The position numbers and the translations under genes were made by a program. DNA of 7,464 nt from Firmicutes bacterium CAG:449 (lineage in GTDB: Bacteria; Bacillota_I; Bacilli_A; RFN20; CAG-449): contig FR889398.1 in the NCBI GenBank assembly GCA_000432895.1, positions 1 to 7,464 of the forward strand. The letters run 5' to 3'. Under the pieces are notes generated by a model, which did no database searches, was not told the origin of the DNA, and saw only the letters and a list, made by a program, of their open reading frames with translations. This document shows, piece by piece, positions 1-7,208 of this stretch. Numbering within the stretch: the stretch's first letter is position 1; every line of letters starts with the position of its first letter.

Positions 1-147
1 GTCCAACTTTTTGTCCGGGGTCCCATTCAAGTAGAGCCGATTATATCACGAATTGTATCATTAATAGATGCACCACAGATTTACAATGAACTTTGTGATG
101 ATAAAAATTTCCCATTTAGTACAGTATTCGACTGGAGAAATATTTAA
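1..147 (+). CDS. C-terminal end of a zinc-type alcohol dehydrogenase (MDR family), 5' part outside window
   Basis: The frame is open from base 1 to a TAA at 145-147, giving the last 48 residues of a protein whose start lies upstream. The tail reads PIISRIVSLIDAPQIYNEL, then a short acidic linker, then STVFDWRNI. This matches the closing part of medium-chain zinc-dependent dehydrogenases, which end with a segment of the form 'I(T/S)xxxxLxDAPxxYxxL', followed by a last beta strand ending in VFDW or similar. Such enzymes oxidise alcohols or sugar alcohols with NAD(P)+ in the cytosol. The substrate cannot be read from the tail, and the catalytic zinc ligands and Rossmann motif are not in the window. 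Codon use here (CCG, GTC, CGG, CGA) is less AT-biased than in the RHS gene that follows, which fits a resident metabolic gene. The family call rests on a short tail and is moderate. Confidence 0.6.
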   Translation, partial: VQLFVRGPIQVEPIISRIVSLIDAPQIYNELCDDKNFPFSTVFDWRNI

Positions 148-226
148 TAAAAATAAGTTAATTTATATATGATATATCATGACGACAAAAAGATACTTGT
201 CATATATAAATTTATAGAATTGTTTG

Positions 227-249
227 AAGTGATTTCGCATGAATCACTT
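227..249. terminator. Hairpin downstream of the dehydrogenase, possible weak terminator
   Basis: An 8-base perfect inverted repeat (AAGTGATT at 227-234, AATCACTT at 242-249) encloses a 7-base loop. Only two further T residues follow on the + strand, so the T-tract is poor. It lies 80 bases past the dehydrogenase stop. It could be a weak terminator or just a local hairpin. No protein-binding role can be argued from sequence alone. Confidence 0.3.
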
Positions 250-420
250 TTGGAAGAATTCTCTAATATAACATCATCATTTTTAATTCCAATTAAATCA
301 AGTTTAAAATAGTCCTTTAAAATTAAACATGTATAAACTTCTTTATTAAATTTGAACAACTATTTAATATTTTGGTATGTGATTTTTGTGACCACATTTT
401 AATTTATAAAGTAAAAATAG

Positions 421-447
421 ATTCAGCTAATAAAAGGCTGAATTTTT
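421..447 (+). terminator. Intrinsic (rho-independent) terminator
   Basis: ATTCAGC (421-427) pairs with GCTGAAT (437-443) around a 9-base A-rich loop. The stem runs straight into a T-run at 443-447, and an A-run at 413-417 precedes it. A GC-containing stem, short loop and T-tract are the normal form of an intrinsic terminator. It is 274 bases beyond the dehydrogenase stop and about 140 bases before the RHS start, so it separates the two transcription units. The A-run on the other side could let it work in both directions. Confidence 0.6.
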
Positions 448-584
448 AATAAAGTGTAGATTTAATGATAAATCAGTGTATAAAGTTTTATAAAAGTTAA
501 AAAAATGTCAAAAAATGTAAGAATTAAGACTTGAAAAGAAAAGTAGAAAATGTTATTTTAAACTTAGAAAAGGCAGGTAGTATT

Positions 585-3500
585 ATGAAACCAAATAAAA
601 TAATAAAATTAGAAGTAAGTGAAAGATTAATTATCAAAATAGAGATAGAGCAAGAAAAGGCAACATTTAAAGGGTATCTTAAAGGATATGAGATAGGAAA
701 CTATGAAGAAATATTTTGCTTATCGGATAATTTATTTATTAAAGGCGCATATAATGGGAAAATAAATTATAATGATTATAAATATTTTTCATTAAAAGAT
801 AATATTTACACAATAAAAACAAATGACCAAGAGGAAGAATATTTTTATTATGAAAAAGAAGATGAAGAATATAAATATTATAAATCAAGAACAAGTAAAC
901 AAGAATTAAGGAAAGATATAGATAATAATTTTTATATAATAGATGAAAAAAACAATATATATTCTTACGAAAAAGGTGGATATGTTAAGAAAATAAATAC
1001 CATAGATAATAATGAATATAAATTTAATTATTCAAGTGGACATACAAAAACGATTCAAGATAAAGTAGGAAGAAAATTAATAAATGAAACAACCCAATAT
1101 TATCAAATATTAAAAAGCTATAAAAAATTAGATAATACATTAATTGAGACAATCAATTACAACTATATAACAAATGGAATAGAAATAACATATACTCCAG
1201 AAAAAGGAATTGAAGAGCAATATCAAATAATAAGTAAGGAAACAGAATGGATCTTTTTAGATAAGAAAAAAGGATTTGGATATAAAATAAAATTTGAAAA
1301 AGAAAAAATAAAATCAATTGAAGAATATCAAAATTTTTTATGTGTAGAAGGAAAAAGTAATAAAAAAGAATTCATTTATGAAGGAAATGAAGTAATTATC
1401 AAAGATGAAAAAAATCATTATGATGTATATCATTTTAATAATGGATTAGAATACGAATTTAATAATTATGGATATTTAAAAACATATAAATATGAGCAAT
1501 ATAAAAATGATACATTTATAAGCGAAGAAAATGAACTAAATGGAAAAAATACCATAATAAATGAAGAGAATTTAATAAGAAATGGAAGTTTTGATAATGA
1601 ATTAGAAAATTGGAAAAAAGAAGGAGAAGTAGAATTATTAACAAATAGCATTGGTGTATATAATGCATTTTTTAGTAAATATTGTAAAATTATTTCAGGA
1701 AGTATAGTTCAAACAATTAAAGTAAGAAAAAATATTGAATATAATTTAATGTTTATTGTTAATAATGAATCTCAAGCAATTATAGATATTGAAGAGGATG
1801 GAAAAACAATAGTATATGAAACAATATCTAATGATAAATGGAAATTAAAAAGATATCAAATTACAAGTAAAGCAGGAGAAATAACCCTTCAAATCAAAGG
1901 AACAAATGTTAATATAAGTGGAATCATCTTATTAGAAAATGAGGCCAAAACATATACATATAATGATGGATATTTAATAAAAATCAAAGAAAAAGATAAA
2001 GAAACAAATATTGGATTAACAGATGGCTTAATAGGAAGTATAGAAGATAAACAAATTGGAAATGCTATTATTACATATGAAAATAAATTACCAAAGTTTG
2101 TTAATTTAGGAAATGGATTAATCCAAGAAATAGAATATAATGAAAACAAATTAGTAACAAAAGTAAAAGAGATATATCAAGATAAATATAAAGAAGAAAA
2201 ATATCAATATAATACAAAGAATCAACTAGTAAAGCATATTTCAGAAGATAATCAAGAAATAAAATATAATTATGAAGGAGATTATTTAACATCCATCAAA
2301 TATCCAAAATATCAAAAGGAATTTAATATAGTAAAATCGTTAGAAAAAATAACTTTAACAAACAATCAAAAAACATATATTAATGAAAATAATGTTAATG
2401 AAAACAATAATCTTAAATATATAAAAAATACAAATAATAAATATGAATTTAATTACAATCAAAATCAAAATCTTTCAAATGTAACAATAGATAATAAAAT
2501 AATAAATGAATATAAATATCAATTTATTGATAAAAGTTTAAATACATTATTAAGTGAAAAGAAATATCAAGATATTAGTTATCAATATGAATATAATGAA
2601 GAAAATTTAATTAAAAGTATCAAACAAGATAATCAAGAAGTATTTGCCATTGAATATGATGAAATAAATAGAATAAAAACCATTAAAGATAAAAAGTTAC
2701 AAGAAGAAATAAAATATAAATATGATAGAAAAAGTAATTTAAAAGAGGTTAGTTATCCTACTTTAAAAGAAGAAAATCTTTATGAAGAAAATAAATTAGT
2801 CTTCAATAAAATACAATATAATGAAGCAAACGAAAAAGTTAATTTATCCGATGATAATACAAATCAAATAATAAATATTTTAGAAGAAGAAAAAGAATTA
2901 TTTGATGAAGAATATATTGGATTATTTAATAGTTATAATCCAAATGTAACAAGTAGTGAAAGAAATACCATATATGATATTATAAAAGGGCAAGTATATG
3001 TACCAGGAGTAACAGAGAACTCAATATTAGCTAAAGAAAATAATTATATAAGAATAAGTAATGAAAATAATTTACCATATGTAGAATTTTTTCCATTAGA
3101 TAATGCGTCAACAGCATTAAAATATAATTTAAGTAATGATTCAATCAAAAGAGAAGGAACCATATGTTTTATATTTAATCCATTAATATCAACATCAAAA
3201 TCAGTGTTATTAATGGAAATGAGTTTAGGAAAAACAGGAAAAATAACAATTGAAATAGAATATGAAAGTGATACAATAGCAACATTATATTTAAAAATAG
3301 TAGGTGGAAGAGCATTTAATATAACAACGACAATATTAGAAGAAAGAATAGCAAATGTTCTTTATAACAAATGGAATTATTTTTCTTTAGCATATGATTT
3401 AATTGGAGAAAGAAGTAAAATAGCATTAATAATCAATGGAGAAGAAATTCAAAAAGAAATAGAACATCTTCAAGTTGTTTATGCAGGAAATGATATAATT

Positions 3501-5966
3501 GAATTCGGAAAATATAATTATGTAATAGGTGGAAGTAATCGCACCTTCAGTGGAAAAATAAGCAATTTAATCATAAGAACAAATAAAGTAATATCAAAAG
3601 ACAAAAGAGATAGACACTTATATTATTCAAAACTATTAATGCAAATAATAAAAAATAATGAACAAACAATAAATAAATATACATATAAATATATTCAAAA
3701 AGAAAACCAAACATGGATACCATTAAAAGGAAGTTTGTTAACAAATCATAATGAATTACCTCTTCAAAAAGTAAATCCAAAATTTATTTATTGCCAAGAT
3801 ATAAATCAAAGTGCATTATGTGAATTCTCAAAAGATATAATATATCAAACAAATTGTAAAAAAGAAGGCTATATTTCTTTAAATTTGCAAACAATATTAC
3901 CAAGAGAATATCAAATAATATTTACTTTAACTGATGGAATAAATGAAATTGCCATAGCAAGAAATGGGCTAATTTCAATAATGCTAATAAACAAAAAAGC
4001 AATAGCAATTGGACTTAAATTTACTTATGATTTTCAACATCTTATTTTTACATATAAAATAACAGATGATGGAAAATTTAATTATAAATTAACATTAGAT
4101 GATAAAAGTAAAACAGGAGAAACAACATTACCATTTGAAATAAGCCAAGAACTTCAAATAATTATTGGAAATAGACTTAATAAAGAAGAAAAAGAAGACA
4201 CATTATTTTCAACAAGATATATAGAAGATCGTTCGTTTAAAGGATTTATTACTGATTTAATATTTGGAAATGAATTTAAAGAAGATTTTGAAAACTTATC
4301 ATATCATAGTCAAATAAAATATTTAGATCATTTTAAGCGTTTAAAAGAAGAAAAATTACTTAATGAAAATAAAGAAATAATAAAAAAACAATATGAATAT
4401 GTTGATATAAAAATAAATCAAATAAGTAATATTTTAAAACAAGAAAAAATAAATGATTTAAATTTATCGTATAGTTTTTCTAATAATTTATTAACTAAAT
4501 ATGATGAAAATGGAAATATCACCACCTATGAATATGATGATTTTAATCAACTAATAAAAACATCTTTAGAAGAATTTACTTATGATGATAATGGAAATAT
4601 CTTAAATGTAAAACAAAACAATAAAACAATAAAAACATTTACATATAACACATTAAATCAACTAATTAAATATAATGATTTAACATATGAATACAAAGGA
4701 TTATATTTAAATAAAATCAAACAAGGTGAAGAAGTAAAAAAAGAATATATTTATGAAGGGAACCGTTTAAAAAGAATTAACGATTTAATAAATAATAATT
4801 CAATTGAATATGAGTATGATATAAATGGAGTAAGAAGAAAAAAAGTAGTTAATTTTGATACCATCAAATATGTATATGAAAATGAAAAATTAATAAAAGA
4901 AGAGCATTATAATAAATATAACGAACTTGAATATTATTTAATATTTGAATATGATATTAATGGTAAACCATTAATATTAGAAAAATATTCAGCAAATAAT
5001 ACATTACTCAGTAAATATTATTACATAGTAAATGCAATAAATAACGTAATAGGATTGATGAATGAGAATAAAGAAATATTAATAAGATATGAATATAATT
5101 CATATGGCGAAGTAACAATTACTAAAGGAAGTAATATTTCAATATCCAAAGAAAATCCATTTAGATATAAATGTTATTATTATGACGAAGAAACTAAATT
5201 ATATTATTTAATTACAAGATATTATGATTCTGAAATAGGTAGATTTACCTCTCCAGATTCTGTTGAATATTTAGATGATGAATCTATTAATGGGTTGAAT
5301 TTGTACACTTATTGTGGTAATGATCCTATTAATAAGAGCGATCCTAATGGGCATATGCCTGAATGGGGTTGGTGGGTGCTTGGTGGAGTCGTTGTTATTG
5401 CATGTTTAGCAGCAACAATTATAACAGCGGGAGGATTTACTGCTGGTGGTGTTGCCATTTACTCAGCTATGTGTGGAATAGCATATGGTTCAGAAGCTAT
5501 TGCAATATCAAGTTTTGCTTTTGTTGGTGCTGCTTCTATTTATATTGGAGCGTTAGCTTATAATGCACTAAATATTGGAACAGCTAAAATTAGAGGTTCT
5601 TCCTACAAAACTGCTTTTGATGATTTTTTATCTATGGGAGAGGATGTATTTTTTGCAACTCTTCTTGGAGGAATAACTGGAGGAATTGGTGGAAAGGTTG
5701 TTTACGATGATCAACGACGAGGTTTAGGGCATTCTTGGACTAAAGAAAGAAATGATTTTTTTAAGAAAAGTGATTTACAAAAATCTGATTATGTGCTTCA
5801 TCATCCATATGGTCGTCATGGTGCAAACATTAGATATTATTATCCTGTTACACCAGAAGAGCATAAAATGATTCATCATACATTAGGATATGGTAGAGGC
5901 CAAGGTGGCTTCAATCAGTATAGAGAATATGTTAATTGGTGGAAAGAAATTATTTCGAGGTTTTAA
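585..5966 (+). CDS. Giant RHS/YD-repeat polymorphic toxin with lectin-like modules and HNH-like C-terminal tip
   Basis: About 1793 residues from ATG 585, which has AGG (575-577) seven bases upstream; an in-frame TTG at 531 would add 18 residues but lacks a ribosome site. Approximate order: residues 1-110 unrecognised; 110-328 YD-like strands; 329-456 a CBM4_9-like module opening NLIRNGSFDNELENW; 457-750 YD repeats; 774-1005 and 1045-1235 two LamG/concanavalin-like modules; 1267-1523 YD repeats, including YDENGNITTYEYDDFNQL; 1524-1590 RHS core (RYYDSEIGRF, SPD, NDP, DPNGH); 1594-1707 Gly/Ala-rich hydrophobic segments; 1711-1793 the toxin tip. RHS shells are known to form a cocoon around the tip and to self-cleave at the core. 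No signal peptide, WXG/LXG or PAAR-like domain is seen, so the export route is unknown. The trunk is extremely A-rich on this strand. A candidate immunity gene follows after 6 bases. The class is certain; the target cell and substrate are inferred. Confidence 0.92.
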   Translation: MKPNKIIKLEVSERLIIKIEIEQEKATFKGYLKGYEIGNYEEIFCLSDNLFIKGAYNGKINYNDYKYFSLKDNIYTIKTNDQEEEYFYYEKEDEEYKYYKSRTSKQELRKDIDNNFYIIDEKNNIYSYEKGGYVKKINTIDNNEYKFNYSSGHTKTIQDKVGRKLINETTQYYQILKSYKKLDNTLIETINYNYITNGIEITYTPEKGIEEQYQIISKETEWIFLDKKKGFGYKIKFEKEKIKSIEEYQNFLCVEGKSNKKEFIYEGNEVIIKDEKNHYDVYHFNNGLEYEFNNYGYLKTYKYEQYKNDTFISEENELNGKNTIINEENLIRNGSFDNELENWKKEGEVELLTNSIGVYNAFFSKYCKIISGSIVQTIKVRKNIEYNLMFIVNNESQAIIDIEEDGKTIVYETISNDKWKLKRYQITSKAGEITLQIKGTNVNISGIILLENEAKTYTYNDGYLIKIKEKDKETNIGLTDGLIGSIEDKQIGNAIITYENKLPKFVNLGNGLIQEIEYNENKLVTKVKEIYQDKYKEEKYQYNTKNQLVKHISEDNQEIKYNYEGDYLTSIKYPKYQKEFNIVKSLEKITLTNNQKTYINENNVNENNNLKYIKNTNNKYEFNYNQNQNLSNVTIDNKIINEYKYQFIDKSLNTLLSEKKYQDISYQYEYNEENLIKSIKQDNQEVFAIEYDEINRIKTIKDKKLQEEIKYKYDRKSNLKEVSYPTLKEENLYEENKLVFNKIQYNEANEKVNLSDDNTNQIINILEEEKELFDEEYIGLFNSYNPNVTSSERNTIYDIIKGQVYVPGVTENSILAKENNYIRISNENNLPYVEFFPLDNASTALKYNLSNDSIKREGTICFIFNPLISTSKSVLLMEMSLGKTGKITIEIEYESDTIATLYLKIVGGRAFNITTTILEERIANVLYNKWNYFSLAYDLIGERSKIALIINGEEIQKEIEHLQVVYAGNDIIEFGKYNYVIGGSNRTFSGKISNLIIRTNKVISKDKRDRHLYYSKLLMQIIKNNEQTINKYTYKYIQKENQTWIPLKGSLLTNHNELPLQKVNPKFIYCQDINQSALCEFSKDIIYQTNCKKEGYISLNLQTILPREYQIIFTLTDGINEIAIARNGLISIMLINKKAIAIGLKFTYDFQHLIFTYKITDDGKFNYKLTLDDKSKTGETTLPFEISQELQIIIGNRLNKEEKEDTLFSTRYIEDRSFKGFITDLIFGNEFKEDFENLSYHSQIKYLDHFKRLKEEKLLNENKEIIKKQYEYVDIKINQISNILKQEKINDLNLSYSFSNNLLTKYDENGNITTYEYDDFNQLIKTSLEEFTYDDNGNILNVKQNNKTIKTFTYNTLNQLIKYNDLTYEYKGLYLNKIKQGEEVKKEYIYEGNRLKRINDLINNNSIEYEYDINGVRRKKVVNFDTIKYVYENEKLIKEEHYNKYNELEYYLIFEYDINGKPLILEKYSANNTLLSKYYYIVNAINNVIGLMNENKEILIRYEYNSYGEVTITKGSNISISKENPFRYKCYYYDEETKLYYLITRYYDSEIGRFTSPDSVEYLDDESINGLNLYTYCGNDPINKSDPNGHMPEWGWWVLGGVVVIACLAATIITAGGFTAGGVAIYSAMCGIAYGSEAIAISSFAFVGAASIYIGALAYNALNIGTAKIRGSSYKTAFDDFLSMGEDVFFATLLGGITGGIGGKVVYDDQRRGLGHSWTKERNDFFKKSDLQKSDYVLHHPYGRHGANIRYYYPVTPEEHKMIHHTLGYGRGQGGFNQYREYVNWWKEIISRF
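5154..5354 (+). other. RHS repeat-associated core domain with the DPNGH cleavage motif
   Basis: Residues 1524-1590 of the toxin hold the most conserved part of the family: NPFRYKCYYYDEETKLYYL, then RYYDSEIGRF, SPDSVEYL, INGLNLYTYCGNDP and SDPNGH. In studied RHS and TcC proteins this region acts as an aspartyl-type self-protease that releases the C-terminal tip just after the DPxG motif. The Asp of SPD and the Asp of DPNG, the residues expected for this, are both present (Asp1586 in DPNG). Self-cleavage here is inferred from the family. Confidence 0.85.
5364..5705 (+). other. Hydrophobic pre-toxin region of the RHS protein
   Basis: Residues 1594-1707 begin WGWWVLGGVVVIACLAATI and continue with long Gly/Ala/Ile/Val-rich stretches broken by short polar spots. 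After a polar linker (near residues 1667-1688) comes FFATLLGGITGGIGG. Polymorphic toxins often carry such pre-toxin hydrophobic segments between the core and the catalytic tip. They are thought to help the tip cross or insert into a membrane. The location fits that role, but the function is an inference. Codon choice is T-ending here, unlike the trunk. Confidence 0.6.
5715..5963 (+). other. C-terminal toxin tip, HNH-like nuclease domain
   Basis: The last 83 residues (1711-1793) follow the hydrophobic region. They contain a His pair in LHHPYGR (His1739, His1740), an Asn in GANIRYYYPV (Asn1748), and a final EHKMIHH (His1760, His1764, His1765). This spacing of H-H, N and H, with a PVTPEEH turn before the last helix, is what HNH/beta-beta-alpha-metal nuclease toxins of RHS proteins show. 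The reaction would be metal-dependent cleavage of nucleic acid, most likely DNA. The exact HNH family is not assigned. A membrane-active or other enzyme is less likely given these residues. Confidence 0.65.
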
Positions 5967-5972
5967 TAATTT

Positions 5973-6578
5973 ATGATAATTTTTAAAAAAGAAAAAAATG
6001 CAATACAAAAATATAAGGATTATATTGAAGGAAAAACTGATTTTGATTTATTTTGGAAAGATTATATATCTTGTAAATATTTAATGAAGTATTTAATAAA
6101 AACAGCACATAGAAAAAATATTGGTTGTGTAGATGAATATTATTTTTCATTTTATCCAAAGAAAAAAGAAAACCCTAATTTTCATACAAAATATTTGTTA
6201 CAAAGATCAATTTGTTGTTATTTAGACATGAAAAAAATCAAATATGATCTTGTTGTAAAAGAATTTTATTTATATGAAAAATGGGATGACTATATTCCTA
6301 GTTTTATACCATATAATGAATCAAATTATTATTATTTAGAAAATTTAGATAATGGAAAAAGACATTCAAAAAAATATTATAGAAACTTATATTCTAAAAT
6401 TTATCAATATGAAAAATATCCTCCTAATTGGATGCATATGAGTGAATGGCCTATTGATGATGATGGAACTCCAACAAAATTTTTATATCAAACAGGATTT
6501 CCTAATAGGCATGATTTTATAGAATATTGGTTTATAAAAAAGAATGGTGAAAAAATAAAAGTTGAACAATATGATTAA
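5973..6578 (+). CDS. Candidate immunity protein for the RHS toxin, 201 residues, family not recognised
   Basis: ATG 5973 lies 6 bases after the toxin stop. The nearest ribosome-site-like sequence, GAGG at 5957-5960, is inside the toxin gene and 12 bases away, so translation may be coupled to it. The product has no signal peptide or membrane segment and is rich in Tyr and Lys. The N-terminal part (YKDYIEGKTDFDLFWKDY) has the look of the helical opening seen in several Gram-positive toxin-immunity families. Near residues 149-173 is PPNWMHMSEWPIDDDGTPTK followed by FLYQTG, a Trp-Pro turn resembling 'PxW.Q..EWP...G.P..F..Q' in some immunity proteins. Position immediately 3' of an RHS tip is the strongest evidence. 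Its expected role is to bind and block the HNH tip in the producing cell's cytosol. Both family and partner are inference. Confidence 0.65.
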   Translation: MIIFKKEKNAIQKYKDYIEGKTDFDLFWKDYISCKYLMKYLIKTAHRKNIGCVDEYYFSFYPKKKENPNFHTKYLLQRSICCYLDMKKIKYDLVVKEFYLYEKWDDYIPSFIPYNESNYYYLENLDNGKRHSKKYYRNLYSKIYQYEKYPPNWMHMSEWPIDDDGTPTKFLYQTGFPNRHDFIEYWFIKKNGEKIKVEQYD

Positions 6579-6774
6579 ATATAAAAAAAATTACTAAAAC
6601 ATATAGAATTATCTTTATAATTGTTGATAATAAATTGGTTCTTTCTTTTAATGTATCAAGTATAAATTTATCTATTTTTTTCTTTAATTTACATTCTCCC
6701 ATAATATATTTATAAGATATACTAGTAACACCAATATCTGCTGATTGAATCTTTTTACCAGTTTTTTTGATGCT
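6532..6774 (-). pseudogene. Possible decayed coding fragment on the minus strand
   Basis: Reading leftward from 6774 there is an open frame of 80 codons to a TAA at 6532-6534, following an in-frame stop at 6775-6777. There is no start codon near its 5' end; the first ATG is about 25 codons in. The translation looks protein-like rather than random: it opens SIKKTGKKIQSADIGVTSIS, continues with a basic stretch KLKKKIDKFILDTLKERTN, and ends in a hydrophobic segment (IIKIILYVLVIFFIF). That would suit the end of a small membrane-associated protein. Its last 16 codons overlap the end of the candidate immunity gene, which argues against an intact gene. It may be a remnant of a lost gene or toxin cassette, or chance in AT-rich DNA. 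No family is recognised. Confidence 0.25.
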
Positions 6775-6951
6775 TTAGTATATTAAAATATCTAACATTA
6801 TTATGCCTTTAAATAATAAAATCTAATATTATTATAAAAAAAAATAACAACTTATAATTATTTTATAAAATAATTAGTTTCTAATAAAAATATTTTATAA
6901 ATTATGTTATTATACTTATGGTCGCTTTTTTCGACTAGAAAGATTTTTAAT
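6579..6951. other. AT-rich intergenic region between the toxin locus and the TSCPD-metK block
   Basis: No intact gene is seen. The left part (to 6774) holds the possible minus-strand fragment. The right part is almost entirely A and T and holds an imperfect direct repeat (TCTAACATTATTAT at 6791-6804, TCTAATATTATTAT at 6822-6835) and the palindrome at 6855-6876. TATAAA at 6896-6901 could be the -10 box of the TSCPD gene, with TTAGTT at 6874-6879 as a poor -35 box 16 bases upstream. No T-box, SAM riboswitch or other known leader was recognised, and no strong terminator follows the immunity gene. Confidence 0.45.
6855..6876. repeat. 22-base perfect palindrome made only of A and T
   Basis: TAATTA at 6855-6860, TTTTATAAAA at 6861-6870 and TAATTA at 6871-6876 together form an exact palindrome with no central spacer. 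It lies about 75 bases before the TSCPD start and overlaps the left edge of its possible promoter (TTAGTT 6874-6879). It could be an operator for a dimeric repressor, a cruciform-prone site or part of a bidirectional terminator. In DNA this AT-rich, chance is also possible. Confidence 0.35.
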
Positions 6952-7197
6952 ATGGAAGTACTTATTTATCATCCTAAAGGAACATGTTCTAGAGAAATGA
7001 AAATTTCTTATGAAAATGGAAAAATAGTTGATTTTGAAGTTGTAGGTGGATGTAATGGTAACCTCAAAGGCTTATCAGCTTTATTAAAAGGTATGGATAT
7101 TAATGAAGTAATCACACGTTTAAATGGAATTAAATGTGGATTTAAGAATACTTCTTGTCCAGATCAAATTGCTCAAGCTTTAAAAACTATTAAATAA
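6952..7197 (+). CDS. TSCPD domain protein of the small 4-Cys family (TIGR03905-like)
   Basis: The start chosen is ATG 6952, giving 81 residues beginning MEVLIYHPKGTCSREM. This is the normal length and opening of the family, so the upstream in-frame ATG at 6904 is rejected. The four conserved cysteines are present: Cys12 in GTCS, Cys34 in GGCNGN, Cys62 in IKCGF and Cys69 in the TSCPD motif. The related TSCPD segment occurs at the C-terminus of vitamin B12-dependent ribonucleotide reductases. The four cysteines suggest metal binding or redox chemistry, but the free-standing protein has no established role. It is cytosolic, with no signal peptide. AGAAAG at 6938-6943 is a weak ribosome site. It is followed at 45 bases by a small gene and then metK, in the same direction, as an apparent operon. 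Confidence 0.88.
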   Translation: MEVLIYHPKGTCSREMKISYENGKIVDFEVVGGCNGNLKGLSALLKGMDINEVITRLNGIKCGFKNTSCPDQIAQALKTIK

Positions 7198-7208
7198 GTA
7201 TAAAATTA

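Larger units (their letters stand above)
148..584. other. Intergenic region before the RHS gene, no convincing gene
   Basis: Apart from the two hairpins at 227-249 and 421-447, this stretch shows no supported gene. Short open frames exist on both strands (169-312 plus, 177-359 minus), but both lack a Shine-Dalgarno sequence and they overlap each other. After the terminator there are two -10-like hexamers, TATAAA at 479-484 and TATAAA at 489-494. Neither has a convincing -35 box at 16-18 bases, so the promoter of the RHS gene is only approximate. A small inverted repeat (GATTTA 459-464, TAAATC 469-474) lies just upstream of these. A 9-codon frame (ATG 505, TGA 532-534) overlaps a TTG at 531 that is in frame with the RHS gene. 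It has no clear ribosome site. Confidence 0.45.

Noticed and set aside
169..312. Plus-strand 47-codon frame starting MIYHDDKKILVIYKF
   Set aside because: No ribosome site upstream, it spans the hairpin at 227-249, and nothing in its translation is recognisable.
177..359. Minus-strand 60-codon open frame in the first gap
   Set aside because: It can start only at a TTG directly after an in-frame stop, has no ribosome site, overlaps another open frame on the other strand and shows no recognisable family.
1466..3780. Minus-strand open frames inside the RHS gene (1466-1651, 1889-2149, 2101-2292, 3571-3780)
   Set aside because: They are antisense to a clear YD/LamG coding region. Their Leu/Phe/Tyr/Ile-rich content is what A-rich coding DNA gives on the other strand.
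5363..5563. Plus-strand Cys/Trp/Tyr-rich frame overlapping the hydrophobic region
   Set aside because: It is an out-of-frame reading of the RHS gene, with no ribosome site and a composition typical of a frame shadow.
6904..6951. Upstream ATG for the TSCPD gene, adding 16 residues
   Set aside because: The extension (MLLYLWSLFSTRKIFN) does not fit the family opening, lacks a ribosome site and falls in likely promoter DNA.
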